DNA from: Chiua virens | Lineage: Eukaryota > Basidiomycota > Agaricomycetes > Boletales > Boletaceae | Length of the DNA stretch: 64,000 nucleotides | Reading direction: 5' to 3' | Assembly (NCBI GenBank): GCA_019787685.1 | Contig: JAHNUO010000040.1 | Span: 1 to 64,000 of the forward strand | Part shown: positions 31,893-44,996 of the stretch, in pieces | How positions within the stretch are numbered: the stretch's first letter is position 1 | How the letters are laid out: every line of letters begins with the position of its first letter | The notes under the pieces: model-generated | The model's database searches: none | Seen by the model: the letters and a program-made list of their open reading frames with translations, nothing else | What the model was told of the DNA's origin: nothing | Program-made: the position numbers and the translations under genes

Positions 31893-32613
31893 AGGAGTCA
31901 AGTGATTTTGTACAATGGCGTAGCGCCTCTGATTTTCTGTACCAGCGGTTTCTCGACTTGCATAGATCAGAAAAGAGAAAATAAATTGTAGACTATCAAG
32001 ACGCCCAATGTAGCTTTACGGGTGGATAGGAATGCCGCGCAAGGACTTCGACCATTGCATCGAGATCAGAAGACAGTCGTTCTCATCAAGATTCTATCGG
32101 GAATCGATAGCGTGACATTTGCGAGTGGTATCCGGTACTCGTTTCTCGTCCTTTCAAAATACGATGACGCGATGCACGGGCCCCATGAAGGCTCTCCTCC
32201 GATAGCACCCGACCATAAACGGTTTTGTCAAGGTACTTACTCGAGGCTTGCCACTCAAATTTTGATCTAGTCCTCAGTAATATATGAGTGATGATTCTAC
32301 AACTTACGTAATCTTCATCGTCCCCTAGCCTTTCGTCACTTTACCTTTGTCTTTTGTTTCACTACGTATCGGGTGTGGTAGTCTGCCCTCTGGCGACGTC
32401 GGTCAAAGTTTTGGTGGAAATCTCGAGTCAGGGTTCAAGTTTTCGTAGCTGATCGCGGAGGTGTGCGGTTTACTTTTGCCAGCAACCGTGAGTTCAACAT
32501 CTGTTTTACATACCACCTCTTTCTAGCACCGTCGACGTTCATGACGCTCGCAGTCAGCGTATAATATCATACAGACTAATCATTTCTGCAGACCACCTCT
32601 CAAAGTTCGCGTC
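31893..32613. other. Intergenic between pgi and CSN3
   Basis: About 720 bp holding the 3' region of pgi and the promoter of the next gene. No supported feature. Confidence 0.5.
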
Positions 32614-34627
32614 ATGAATCAACCGAATCTTCCAACTCCTCCAATGCAGTCAACTCCCCAACCTGAATCAAACGAGGCGCAGCAACCATCCCCAATGCAG
32701 TCTCAACCTCATCCACAAACGCAATCACAGACACAGACACAAGCGTCAGCGCCAACACCATCGAGTTCGGTCGTCGACACCAATGTCTCGCTCGCCCACG
32801 TCATCACTGCCATCACATCAGCCGCCTCACCATTACAACTAAATCAGCAACTCAAATCCTTTGCACCAAAGGAGGTACGAAACATGATTCTTGCAAGTCT
32901 GTTACCAGATGGACGGGATCCGTTGTCTTTGCTGGATATCCAAGCGGACACACTTGGTATATTGCACATTCTGTGAGTTGCGTTTTTCCTTTCCTTGTCT
33001 TTGCCGACCTTTCTTTTCTTTTCATGCTTGCGTCAGAGCCGCGCGGTTGCATACGACGGGTGCCCCAATTGTCCCATTGGAGTTCGTGGCCCAGTTTTGT
33101 CAGATGTTCGTGCCGGAGCAGGCACGGTATGTTCCTGACAGAGGTGACGACACGATTCTTATCCCCTACGTGCATGTCTCATTCCAATTTAGTCACGCTC
33201 CTTGCAAATGCAATACCATTACTTGCGGAATCAGCGGGAAACGTAAGCAGACCTTGACGTACAGAAAGAAAGAAACATAGTTTTGATCTCTGATCGAACA
33301 GCTTTCACTCGCGATTCAACCTCTGTTTGATCTATTGACCAGATATGTGCCGACGCTGTCTCATCTGACGACCATCCATCCGATTTTCCTTAAGGTGAGT
33401 GCTGTTGGTGTGCGATCTTGGATTCTTGTTTCGAACAGAACTGGAATAGATGTGTGTATCGACGCGACATTTTTCTGCCGCTCTTCCCGTCCTCGCACAC
33501 CCAGTCACGACGATAGATACTTCCACGTCGGACTTGCATTACAACGACAACTTGGTGTACCATTATGCAGGGGGGATGGTCTTCGCTGCGCTCAAACGCT
33601 GGGCAGAAGCGCAAGAGTTCTTCGAGATATGTGCATGTAGCCCTGGTTCAGCTGCTGCAGCCATTCAGATGGAAGCCCTTAAGAAGTTGGTCCTCGTACA
33701 ACTGATCCACGATGGCAAGGTATTTCTTATTCCTGACCATGTATGCGTGCTCGCTGATGTTTGTGTGACAGACCACGCCACCACCGAAATACATCCACCC
33801 GTCGTTACCCCGACTTCTCAAGGGCACGCCTTATTCAGCATTTGTGAACGCGTACCCGGATAACAGAGCGCAGTTGCGATCCATCGTGGATAGCGAATTG
33901 ATTTTTGCCACTGTCCGTACAGACATGTCGATGACGCTTTTAGCATGGGATACTTATTCAGCCTGAGATAGGAGAAAACCCTGGGTCTGGCGCTTCAGGC
34001 ACTGGAACGTGCTCCACGTTGGTCGATCAGGAAGTTGACATCAACGTATCTCACACTCCACCTATCGGACATTGCGCAAGCCGTGGGCATTGAGAACGTT
34101 AATGAAGTTCGAGCATTGATTGTTGACATGGTGAGCACGTTCCTTGTATATTTAAGATCGTGTGTATCGCGGCGGCCTTGTTCACAAGCGACGACACGTA
34201 GATTGCATCCTCGGAAATAGCCGCGCAACTTTCCGCGGATGGAACTGTGTCTTTCTTCGACCCACCCGTCCAGTTCGAGAAGGCGGATGTGGATAGGGTG
34301 CTCGCACACGCGCAGGAGCAAGCTGCGTTGTTGGCGAGTCTGGAGCGGGAGATGGCAAGGAGCAAGGAATACTTGACCAAGGTGCGTATATCGCGATGTA
34401 TCGTCGGTTCCGAGCCATGCGACGTAATGCTTTCAATATCTTTCGCCTTGTGTACCTCGTTCCCTATTTATCCTTTCTTCATGCGTCTATATTTATCTGG
34501 CTTCCGTGTACTGATCTATCGCCTTTAGGCCCTCAAAGGCAAGGAAGAAGCGGCCTGGGGTATCGACGATGACCCAGCGGATCGGTTGGCGGCGAGTATT
34601 TGGGCCGAAGACTCTGGCTTCCTTTAA
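32614..34627 (+). CDS. csn3: COP9 signalosome complex subunit 3
   Basis: Subunit of the COP9 signalosome, which removes Nedd8 from cullin-RING ubiquitin ligases. I resolve many short introns; examples are the donor gtgagt at 32973 with acceptor before 33037, and the exon starting MCVSTRHFSAA at about 33450. The first 50 residues are Gln/Pro/Thr-rich. The rest is helical repeat: LQLNQQLKSFAPKEVRNMIL, then LAIQPLFDLLTRYVPTLSHL, then RWAEAQEFFEICACSPGSAA with EALKKLVLVQLIHDGK, which is the conserved CSN3 stretch. The PCI/winged-helix part contains LTLHLSDIAQAVGIENVNE and the following IASSEIAAQLSADGTVSFFD. The C-terminal coiled coil (LASLEREMARSKEYLTK) ends at TAA 34627. The call rests on order and character of these segments; exact middle exon borders are approximate. 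Confidence 0.8.
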
Positions 34628-35347
34628 TGCACTGCGTGGGGTTGAAAACCACTTTTCTCTACATAGTCACACTTCGTCAATCTACGTGATAAGTGACGGT
34701 CAACATTATTTTGGTCCCAAGAACGAAAACAATATTGTACATATCTTGGTTCGCAACGGACGGTAGGTTGACAGGGGAACGATGTCCACGCTTCTTCTTT
34801 CCCTCCTTGTCATTATTATCCCCCGCTATGATAAGCGGGGGCCATGGCATGTCCAGCATGCACCCGAAATTCATCGTCGCTAAATGATGGGGGTGACGTT
34901 GAGATCCTGATCCCTTCGCGCGTCGGTTCAGAGTTCGCATATTTTGATCAGAATCTGAGCCTTGTGTGACGGTGACCGCGACGTTCATGAACGTTGATGC
35001 ATAACGTGCGGCCCGTGTAAAGGAATGGACGTTCCGAGGATATGATGGATCTCCCGGGGCCCGGTCATCCGTCCACGGGAAAAGACGAGCCAACGACGGA
35101 CCGGGGAGTGCTTAGGCGACGTCCGTTTATCCAGCTCATCCGTCGAACTATCGACATGTCAGGCGAAAGTTCAATGCACAGATCCCATGTTTCAGATAAA
35201 AGGATATATTATTTAGGTACGCGACCCGTTCGCGTCTCGGAGAAATGGTATACACGAGCTGCTCGACACACACGTACGACAGAGATACACGCAGACACCA
35301 CCCATTAGAGTATACGAGTGGGAGACAGGCTAGATTGGCCGGGAGTT
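34628..35347. other. Intergenic between convergent CSN3 and quinone reductase genes
   Basis: About 720 bp of convergent 3' regions. Short minus-strand frames here show no features. Confidence 0.5.
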
Positions 35348-36333
35348 TTACTTGGAGAAACCGTGGTGTTTTCCGACGATCTCCCAGAAGCCTTTGCCCT
35401 GGAGAGACGCGATTTCCAATTCGAGCGGGGAAGGCTGGCGAGAACCATCTGTGCCTGCGAACGTTCCCGCACCCCAGGAAGAGCCTGAACGCGGTCATCC
35501 AGAGGAAGCGGATACGATACTTTGAAACACGTACCACCATGTATCTCTGTCAAGTTGGACAATTGAGGGAAGGCGTGCTTGTATCCGAGAGGGACGTAGA
35601 TCATGCCGTGGTGCACGAACGTGGAGAGGGTGTTGGAGATGGTGACTTCTTGGCCACCGCCCTGTGTGCCGGTGGACACGAAGACACCGCACATTTTGCC
35701 CGCGAGCGCGGACTTGCTCCAGAGTGGGCCGGTGGCGTCCCAGAAGGCCTGTCATTCATGATGAGACGCGACGCGCGCCACAGGGGGGTGAAAGGACATT
35801 ACCTTCCATTGTACGGGGAAGTTACCGTAGCGAGTGGGGATACCGAAGAGGAACGCGTCAAAGTTGACGAGGTCATCAGGGAGGAGGACGGGGTAGTCTG
35901 GACGCGGGGGTGCTTTGACGAGCTTCAAGATGTCCTCGGAAAGGGTCTCTTGAATTCTACATTGCCATGTCAGTCAACGGGACACGTGTAAGGGGGTGCT
36001 GAACGCTTACTGGTAGATGGTGGCACTACCGCCGGCGTTGCTGACACCAGTCTTGACAGCCTCGGCAACTGTGCGGAAGATATGTTGTGTTGGGATGAGT
36101 GATGTAGAGATTCATCGACAAGACATACGTTTGGAAATATGGCCGTAGAGGGAGTAGATAACGATGGCAACTCGGGGGCCCGACATCTTTGTCTCTGGAG
36201 ATTCGGAAGAAGTAGACACTAAGGGAGGCGGTAGAGGAGAAACGGATGAGGGATTGGGTTCAACATTGTCAGCTTTTGTATCTGGCCTTGGTTCTGCGAA
36301 ATTGTCCTTTTGCCGCTTTCCGGGGAAACACAT
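35348..36333 (-). CDS. NAD(P)H:quinone oxidoreductase, WrbA family (copy 1)
   Basis: Flavodoxin-fold FMN enzyme that carries out two-electron reduction of quinones, protecting against redox cycling; fungal relatives are Pst2/Ycp4 and the brown-rot quinone reductases. The start at 36333 gives a 49-residue extension beginning [12 protein letters not shown] before the core [20 protein letters not shown] favour it because the same MCFP..K..NF type of leader is known in basidiomycete relatives; the alternative start is 36186. Core motifs are the FMN P-loop ([10 protein letters not shown]), [26 protein letters not shown] and LGYKHAF. The C-terminus is [14 protein letters not shown]. Cys2 could be lipid-modified; that is speculation. 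It is divergent from copy 2, and introns occupy positions equivalent to those of the other two copies. Confidence 0.88.
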
Positions 36334-37509
36334 TCCGAGGATATCTAAAAATTGACCAGGATACGGATAGTGTGTGAGGACGAGTGCAGGAAGAAATGTG
36401 AGTCAAGATATGTATCAGGCGTGGGCAACGGCCGGCGAAGTGGAAAGTAGATGGACACATGATCTGCTTTTATGCATTAGTGTGAGCGAAGCGCGTTGCC
36501 AGATTCTAACAACCCAAGACCGCACCGGGATATAATCAATTTTTGATATGCATCCAGTTTGGATTTCTCATCCTATCATGGCGTCGCCAAATGAGCTGGC
36601 TGAACATGCATCCTGGTAAGTAACATCCAAATCGAGCTCATCGGATAACACGAACCAAAGAATCAAGTATAAGTTTGGAAAAGCGCCGACAACTAAACCC
36701 GAATGTGATGATAGCTGGGTCAGACAATTACACACCAACTTTCTCATGCTGCGTTGCCAGCGTGGACCTTAGCAGGGACCCGCATCTCGAGGGAAATCTA
36801 TTCCAAAATGAGCCGTATCCAGACCTTTCGGCCTCCCTTCGAGTTGAAGCCTGGAAACTAACACAAAACGATGTCTATGCCGGACCCACTTGGACCAGCT
36901 GGCATGTCAGTAATAGTCTGTTTACGACCCTAGTCCGTACCCAGCGCACGTTGTATTTTTCAAGTCACGATGCACTTTCAGTTGAGATGCTGCTTGGAAA
37001 AAACAAAAGCCTCTGTGGAGTACCCATCAACTGGTCAGTAATGATTCAGCATGTTCCTAAAAGAGGTCTCATGTTCTCGAACGCTTGCTAAGGACTTATC
37101 AAGCAGAACGTAAGGATAACCCACATTGGAACGACGAGCGCACAATGTTCCTGTACAGTACCTGAGGAACTTGACGTCCCGGAACGGAGAACCACGCGCG
37201 AAGTCAGGTTTCGGTGGCCGATGTCGTTGGGGCCGCCAGAGGGTGGAGAACGTATATCCCTTCTGGTCTATGTTGCAAGCGCCACCAACAATGGTCCATC
37301 ATCGTTGGTCAGCTCAGGCGAGCTATCAAGGGGAATGATGTGAGCACATTGCAAAGTTAGATGACACATATTCCTCCTAACAGTGGAAATTTCAATCACA
37401 GCGGCCGCGATTGCGATAGTACAAGTGCGGTCGAGTGCCATACAAATACTCCAATCCTTCCGCCATCATCACTAGGCTCCTCTCAGTCGCTTTAGCACTT
37501 CCTCGCACC
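36334..37509. other. Divergent promoter region of quinone reductase copies 1 and 2
   Basis: About 1.2 kb between head-to-head paralogs. A GCATAAAAG-type element lies near 36470 for the minus gene. A 138-codon plus frame at 36675-37091 has no recognisable features. Confidence 0.45.
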
Positions 37510-38351
37510 ATGTCGTCCCCAAAAATTGCCATCGTTATCTACACGATGTATGGCCATATCGCCAAGCGTAAGGACCCTTGACTGCCTTGATGTTGCTAGC
37601 CCCTAATCAACATCTTCCAGTGGCGGAATCTATCAAGCAAGGCATCACAGATGCTGGCGGCTCGGCCACCATCTACCAGTATGTCCCTTGCTTGTTGACC
37701 GTCGTTGACTCATGCTCCCTCCCAGGATCGCAGAGACACTCCCGGATGAAGTACTCGCCAAAATGCATGCACCTCCTAAACCAGACTACCCTATCATGAA
37801 GCCCGCCGATCTCCCCTCGTTTGACGCGTACCTGTTCGGTATCCCTACTCGTTATGGTAACTTCCCTGCTCAATGGAAGGTTGGTCAACTATTTCAATTG
37901 ATCCGTGACCTCGTTTTCCCGATCGCTAATTTTGTCTCCCGTGTTTTTCTCAAGGCCTTTTGGGACGCGACCGGCAAATTATGGGCGCAAGGTGCCTTGG
38001 CGGGCAAATATGCAGGCGTGTTCGTCTCGACCGGCACTCCGGGTGGTGGTCAAGAGGCGACCGTTATCAGTTCACTCTCCACCCTTATTCATCATGGCAT
38101 TATCTATGTCCCTCTTGGCTACAGCCGCACCTTTAAGCACTTCAGCAACCTGGACGAAGTTCGCGGTGGTGCGTTTCTTTATCTTTCTTCTTTCGTTGGT
38201 TCGTGAACATGGGGTCATAATAGGTTCACCTTGGGGAGCGGGCACATTTGCCGGGATCGATGGGTCCCGCCAGCCAACCGCGCTCGAGCAAGAGATTGCC
38301 AAGCTCCAGGGCCAAGGATTTTGGGAGATCTTGTCCAAAAACAAGTCCTAA
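37510..38351 (+). CDS. NAD(P)H:quinone oxidoreductase, WrbA family (copy 2)
   Basis: Second paralog, starting [19 protein letters not shown] at 37510 without the N-terminal extension of copy 1. Introns follow the AAGC codon region near 37567, the ATCTACCA exon near 37680, the AATGGAAG exon near 37880 and the GAAGTTCGCGGTG exon near 38170. Motifs: [42 protein letters not shown]. It ends [10 protein letters not shown]. No upstream in-frame Met with an MCFP-like leader is visible. Cytosolic FMN protein, intact. Confidence 0.9.
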
Positions 38352-39779
38352 AATGAATCCAGTATGAACCTCCGACCAAGTATCTGTATGTATTTGTAAT
38401 TTATAGCTAATTCCTATACTCGTGATGTATCAAAAGAACGACGTGACAAATCGAAGTAGTTTTGGGTTGGCTATCTTGACAAGTTCGAGCCGTTAAGGAT
38501 CGCGATTCTATTTGCGATTCTCTTGGTCGGTTCTCGGTGACAATGGTTTCCAGTGCGTCTCGCATAAGTCACTTATCTTTTACATAATTGCTTTCAAGTT
38601 GGAGGGGCGATGAACAACGTATGAAATAGAAAGGTAGAGTGAGTTAGGCCAATCTCTATGAGTTGTAAGATCAACATAGGAGTTTGCAGGTGATTTGTTA
38701 GCAGGTGACTTGGGTACCACAATATAGTACTAGCCTACTACCAATCAGGGAAAAGTCAGGAGCGTGATGACCATTTATAATCCAATTTTTCAGAGTGGAT
38801 TATCACGCGACGTACTACTAACTATAGTATTAAGTATGGTAAATTTCTCGAGATAAGTAAGTAGTACAACCAGGTGGTGCGACGTTCCGGCCAATTATGG
38901 TCAAGTCAAACGGTTCGGTTTGTCTTTCATGACGAATGTCTTACGCCACGCAACCAAACCGGCTGAGCCGGGCTGACATATGCCGCCGTCGGGAAATGAC
39001 CATCCTTGAGACTCTTAACCTACCTAGGAAGCACTCGTCGCACTCCATCTGCCGTACTTTGTATCAGGTTCGGGGATTGAAGGTGGGTTGTGATCCCTGC
39101 AAGGGGTTAGAAGTTATATATACAATCGAACAAGGGATCCTTATCTTCGTTGACACAGTCACCGGGCATCGCCGAGGTGTTGGTTTCCATTTTCCGACGT
39201 GAACGGGTCACCCAAATGACAAATACTTCAACAAGCCAAACTCCAGTGCAGTAGCGGGTGAGTTTCTTGAGACTTAGTTGCATCAATCGCCCCATTTTCT
39301 GATATCAGATTTCGAGTGGTTTCGATTCGGGGAGCCGAGTTGCAACCTCCCAAGGTGATTTGCTGTAAATGATGTGATGGGACAAATAATTGACAGATGG
39401 CGATGCGGCGCTACGACCTTTTGGCAGTTCTACCCGTTGCTGCATACTAACGCGGTTGGTCAGCTCGACCCCATTTTCCGAATTTCCGTTATGAGTCCTC
39501 CGATACCGCGTATTCTCGTGAGTACCCAATGCACGTTTTTGTGCATGCCTACTATGATACCGTGATCTAGTGATCACTGATCACGTCCAGGAAGATGATC
39601 GTGTCCTTTATGTGCCGCACATGGTAGTCGGCCAATCACAGCCAGCGGCTCCCTTTGGCACCATTTCGCCATTTCTGACGCGAACTCGCGCAGTACAAAT
39701 ATCAGCCAGATTGTCTCTTAAATGAGCATCGATCGTTAATCTTTCCCCCCCCACTCCTACATCACATCACCCCTCCGAC
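38352..39779. other. Intergenic between quinone reductase copies 2 and 3
   Basis: About 1.4 kb with no supported gene; small frames only. Confidence 0.45.
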
Positions 39780-40719
39780 ATGTCTCCTCCAAGAGTTGCT
39801 ATCATCATCTACTCCCTCTACGGCCATATCGGCAAACGTAAGCCCATACCATCACGCATGCTCTTGGATACCCTTCTCTGACCACTCGTACTTGCACCTT
39901 TTAGTCGCCGAATCGGTCAAGGCTGGTGTCACAGAAGCTGGCGGCACCGCCACCATCTTCCAGTGTGTCGCGCCCTTCTCATACAGTCCATCGATCTGAC
40001 CGACGCACGAATTTGCAGGATCCCTGAGACTCTCACCGACGAAGTCCTCGCCAAAATGCACGCCCCTCCTAAACCTGACTACCCCATCATCAAGGTCGAA
40101 CAGTTGACCGACTTTGACGCTTTCCTGTTCGGTATCCCCACTCGGTTTGGTAACTTCCCCGCGCAGTGGAAGGTGGGTTAACTCACCCTGTTGTTCTTCA
40201 TTCTCCCGCGCGGACACTTGGTTTCGTACGCGCCGTACGTTCTTATCGGCTGGCCCTCAGGCTGCCCGCTACGCTAAGATGAGACGTGTGGCACCCGAAT
40301 CCCTACTGATACTCTCCTCCTCTAGACATTCTGGGACGGGACGGGCAGTCTCTGGGCCAAAGGTTCCCTGGCCGGCAAGTTCGCGGGCGCCTTCGTCTCC
40401 ACCGGTACCCCCGGCGGTGGTCAGGAAACGACCATCATCAACTCGCTTTCGACGCTCGCCCACCACGGTATTCTCTTTGTGCCTCTCGGTTACAGCCGTA
40501 CGTTTGCTGAGCTCTCTAATCTGAGCGAGGTCCGCGGTGGTGCGTTTTTTCTTATTTGTGTTTCGGGTGGGTTGATGACGTAGCTCAATAGGATCGGCTT
40601 GGGGTGCGGGCACGTTCGCCGGACCAGATGGGAGTCGCCAGCCAAGCGCTCTCGAACTCCAGGTCGCCAAGCTTCAGGGTATCGGATTCTGGTCGACCAT
40701 CTCCAAATACAACTTCTAA
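39780..40719 (+). CDS. NAD(P)H:quinone oxidoreductase, WrbA family (copy 3)
   Basis: Third paralog, starting [19 protein letters not shown] at 39780, closest to copy 1 in its first exon but lacking the extension. The motifs [34 protein letters not shown] and [13 protein letters not shown] are intact. The final exon contains [19 protein letters not shown] and ends [10 protein letters not shown]. The intron before the [13 protein letters not shown] exon (about 40172-40325) is longer than its counterparts. In tandem with copy 2; the three copies arose by local duplication with one inversion. Confidence 0.9.
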
Positions 40720-40933
40720 AGCTTCGTGTACTGATAACACGTATTTCATAACATCACACGATTTTGTAACAGGATAGTAATACAGACGGAAATGTAGAAA
40801 TAACTGGGACGACGCCTTCTGCCTTGGCATGAATGGGGGATTCGGGTGACCATGAATCAGGAACGGGATTCCGCCAAAGGAAGGATGATGAAACACAGAA
40901 GGGACTTCGAGAATCCCGACAATATCCGAGAGG

Positions 40934-43900
40934 TCACATGAGCTCGTCTACTAGATACGGAGGCGTCGCATCCTCCACCGCCTGTCTCTGACGGTCAAAC
41001 TCTTCAACGTGGGCTTCTGTCACATCTGCTATCTGTCGTGGAACTGCAAAAAAACATCAAATGAGATTCGCGGCCAAAAATGGACCACATCGATGCGAAG
41101 CAAGACAAAGAAGTGGGAGCTTGCCAGGTTCACTGATCGCAGGCAGAGCGCGCCCGACTGTGCCTTGTATCGTTTCCAGGCGCCGATTGATTGCAACGAC
41201 GAATTGCTAAAACCCCGTGGACCGGGAAGGATGTCATGAGTGGATAGTCGTCTCTTAGTTCCAATCCAGTGAAGGCCCAATCGTTGTACTTGCCTTCTGG
41301 TCTTCAGCGACAAGCTCGACTATCTTTTGACTCGCCAGCTGCGATTGTTCTTGAATGACCGCTTGGGCTTGGCCGAGTTTGACTATGCGGTCACGTTATG
41401 CATTGGTTCGGAAACGCGAATTGGAACGAGTGGACACGTACACGTAAACAACCGTTTGCCTTCCTCACTCCTATCCTCTTGGAATTGAAGTAAATGTCCA
41501 ACTTGGCTAGAGAACACCACACATTCGTCAGCTTTGTGAGTGACTGGAAGAAGATAGTGGTCCGCACCGTTGAGCAGGCATGATATACAAATCCGATACG
41601 CGCATGTAGGTGCGTGAGATCCGTTCGGCGAGCATGCTCACTTTGAGCGGGCCCATCATTTGGGCATACATCGCATGGCGAGCCCAATCTATTGGCGTTA
41701 CCAAAAGTCACGTCAGTTCAAACCAAGAGCCTTATCCGTTCGCATTATGCTCACCGGAAAGCGTCACGCCAGCGAGGACCATCTTGGAATTCGCCTCGAT
41801 GTTCTTAACCCATGATGTGACCTGGGGTTTCATCACGTCGTTGATGAGTGACGCGACATTGCAAAAGAATTGGGTCATTTGCGAAAATTGAGCACGAAGC
41901 GCTATGGCACCCCGTTGAGTTGCGGGGAGACAAACATAGGATCAAACGTCGTACTTGTAAAAGATTTGACAGCTTGCATGAGTACAGGCAAGATATCTTT
42001 CAAAGTGGCATTCTCCAGAGATAGTTTCGTCATAGTTGCGATGGTCTTTGTGATTTCACGCTGGCCATCTATGAGACGCGAAGATGCTCTATCGTATGAT
42101 TCCCGCGCAGCTTCGAGGTTTGCGCGGGTTTGATCGACCTAGGGAAAATGAGTCCGTCGTCAGCACCTTCCCTGTTTTGTACGCACCCTAAATTTCGCTG
42201 TTTCGACTGCGGCTTTCTGTATAAGGCACTTAGTCACACCTGCATATCTGGCGAGTAAGATATACATACCGCGCAGCTGGTACTAGTCGAAACGTTCTTT
42301 GGGGTACCAGGGCCAGTCGCAACATTTCCGGTCTGCTGAAGAATGAGATTGCACCGCGTCACAATGGTTTGGAGCTCTTTGATCATCTTTTCCACCGCTG
42401 GCTTGTGTCTGTTGAACACTTCATCGTCGTCACATTCGATGGTCCTCGCCGCGCTATTGACCTCCTTGGTGATTTGAACGGCTTGCCCCATGATGGGAAG
42501 AAGCTTTGACGAAATAGGCTTGGACTTGTGGAGGCGGTCCATCGTTCTTTCCAAGCTCGCTTCGACGTACAGACCACCACTTTTATTGTTCTTGAAGAGT
42601 TGTGCTAGGTACTCATGGTCGGCGGGGTTCAATACGGGACACGTACCTTGCCACAGATATTATCCCAGTCAGGTTTGCCGCCGGGTCCGCCGGAAATTAG
42701 GAGTTCGAGGTCAGAAACGTATCCAAGAACTTGCTGCGCAAGAGAGACACCGGGGTCGCTTAGTGTAGCCCCAGAGGGCTGCGATGTTTTTCCTGTACAA
42801 GTCACCAAACGTTTGATTTAAAATAAGTTCGAGAGGTTCCCAATGCTTACCTGTGCTGGAAGACGAGCCAGTTTGCAAGTAGTGACTCTTGATCTGGGCG
42901 GTACCGAAGAACGCGTTCACAGGAGCTGTAACAGCATTCGTCAAGCTTTCTACCACATGCATACCAACGATATCCCAGCTAAGGAGGTCATGCGTTACGT
43001 TGGTCCCAGTTATCAGATGCCGAAACGCACCCAGATGGAATACTGTCGACAGAAGTCTTGAACTCTTCTTCAGCAGTGGCATACGACTGGATGGGGGTTC
43101 ACGCATTCGTCCTGTCAATGGCTTTCCACAACAACAGCATTCTCACTCCTACCTTTTTCATCAATTCTGACGTCTCTTTGGCTTCTTCGAGCATTTGTCC
43201 TTCTTGCTCTGCCTGTTGCTTCAGGATGGAGAGGTGGATTTCATTGCGCTGAGTTATTTGATCCACGCTTCCGATCTGTCCCGTTCAATGAATTGCGCAT
43301 AACCGCGAATACGGAAATTCAAGCCTACCTTGTAGGTCGTACACTCCAAAATCTCTTGAGCGAGTGCAGATATCCTTATAAACGCTCTCTCACACGACCG
43401 CGATGCGTCGCTGACTCAGTGTCAGAAACTATGCAACGCTGACGGTCCAGAGGGCAAACGACGAGGTGGAACACGTACATGCATATATTGGTGAGCTCTG
43501 AAATAGAATCGAGCGCATTTGGAAGCAAGTACTCGACCTCGACAGGAGACTGATTTTGAACGATGATCATCACAGCTCTCTTTATAGCTTCCGGTAACTG
43601 ACTCGACGCGTTGTTGATACGCGTCATTTGATGTGATGCAGTCTCGAACGCAGTGTAACCATCGCCTACCATTTGCTGGAGGCATGTCTTGAAAGAGGTG
43701 GGGTACTTTGCGTACGTAAAGTTAGTGGCCTTGTTGTCGGAAACGAGAGCTGCGATTGCGAAAATGTTCAGTAGATGGGGTAGCGCAGACACGAAGTAAC
43801 GCACAGAAATCATTTGTGCTTGAAGCGATGACCATGAGTGAACCAAGGAGAGCGATGGAAAGTGGAGCGGGTTGAAGGAGGTCTCCCCAGTTGGTATTAC

Positions 43901-44052
43901 ACCACATACTACAAAATCGTCGAGATGTTAGTCGTACAACATGATCACAGACAGAACCCTACGTACACCATCCAGGCATCTTCGTTGACATCTTTGCCTT
44001 TAGATATCTGTGAGACCGCATTGCGTACTTGGATCAGCTCTGTGGACGACAT
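40934..44052 (-). CDS. Helical coiled-coil protein, possibly alpha-pore-forming-toxin-like (component A)
   Basis: A multi-exon gene (about ten or more exons, middle ones approximate) starting MSSTELIQVRNAV at 44052 and ending YLVDELM at 40934. It is almost entirely helical. It has hydrophobic PLSIALLGSLMVIASS after a first intron, then long amphipathic helices, a clear coiled coil near 43140-43260 (QITQRNEIHLSILKQQAEQE onward), and a short hydrophobic Gly/Ala/Val segment at about 42880-43000 (WDIVGMHVVESLTNAVTAP) that could be a membrane-inserting hairpin. This layout recalls two-component alpha-helical toxins of the XaxA/YaxA type; I infer this from architecture only. It is divergent from 44997-46575 and shares its C-terminal DELM ending. 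Alternative: a structural coiled-coil protein of unknown role. Confidence 0.45.
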
Positions 44053-44996
44053 GTCGGGAACGGTTCTTTGAAGCGTCCGCTATGAAGCTGGGGTTGACGC
44101 GCGGCACATCGGCTCCTTATATAAACGAAGAGTTAGAAACTTACCCTTTCGTGACTAAAAATTTGCGAGAAATATCATTCGTCGACTCTGCTTCCATTCG
44201 TCGACACATCCTGTGTATTGGGTTCTTCACGAGGCGAAGTTCGCCGTGGGCTGATAAAAAACGTAACCCCGAGAAGCCAGAGGATTACATTCTAGTCGTG
44301 AATTGCAGACCCATCTGATGCTGAGGGTTGAAATGAGAAAGGCGTGTCGCCTGCTGTGATCTATTATTGCGTTACTGTAAAGGTGGAGCCATGTGAACTT
44401 GAAACTGGGGTTCAAGATAGTTTGATTGATTCTTTTCGCCAATAAGATGCGAAGTGAGGGGAGCTGCAGATTCGGGAAGACGAACAAAGCTAGTGGCAGT
44501 GTTTTCCTGGAGTCCTCGTGTACTACAAGTTCAAGATCTCATCAACACGTTCTTACATCGTTGCGCCGGATCGGTCTCACATTTCTAGAACTTCATCTGG
44601 ATTCTGGACGCAGGATGCTTTGAGAAATCGATACAAATGTCTTCACATTTTGATGTTCCCCGCGAAGCAACGTCTAGCGCTCACGGTGCACCATGCAAGG
44701 CAAAAGAACCCTTTCTTCACAGTTCTATCGTCATCCATAGACACACGCGGCGTTCTATTGTTCCAGAATAATCAATCCCGACCCTCTCACCTTGTGAGCC
44801 GTCTACCATGCGTCCTCGTTGAGGATAGAAGGTCATTCGGGCCGTCTTCATATATGATCCACCTTTCTTCCACAATCACACCCCTCATTGGACGTAGCAC
44901 AGCTCCTCTGTGTTTCGCCGGCATACTTCGCACAACCCCAAGACTTAACGTCGACGACTTTTTGCGCGTTCTCTTCACAGGTCTACACCTAAAATA
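44053..44996. other. Divergent promoter region of the helical pair
   Basis: About 940 bp between two head-to-head genes, consistent with co-regulation. The short frames in it are featureless. Confidence 0.45.
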
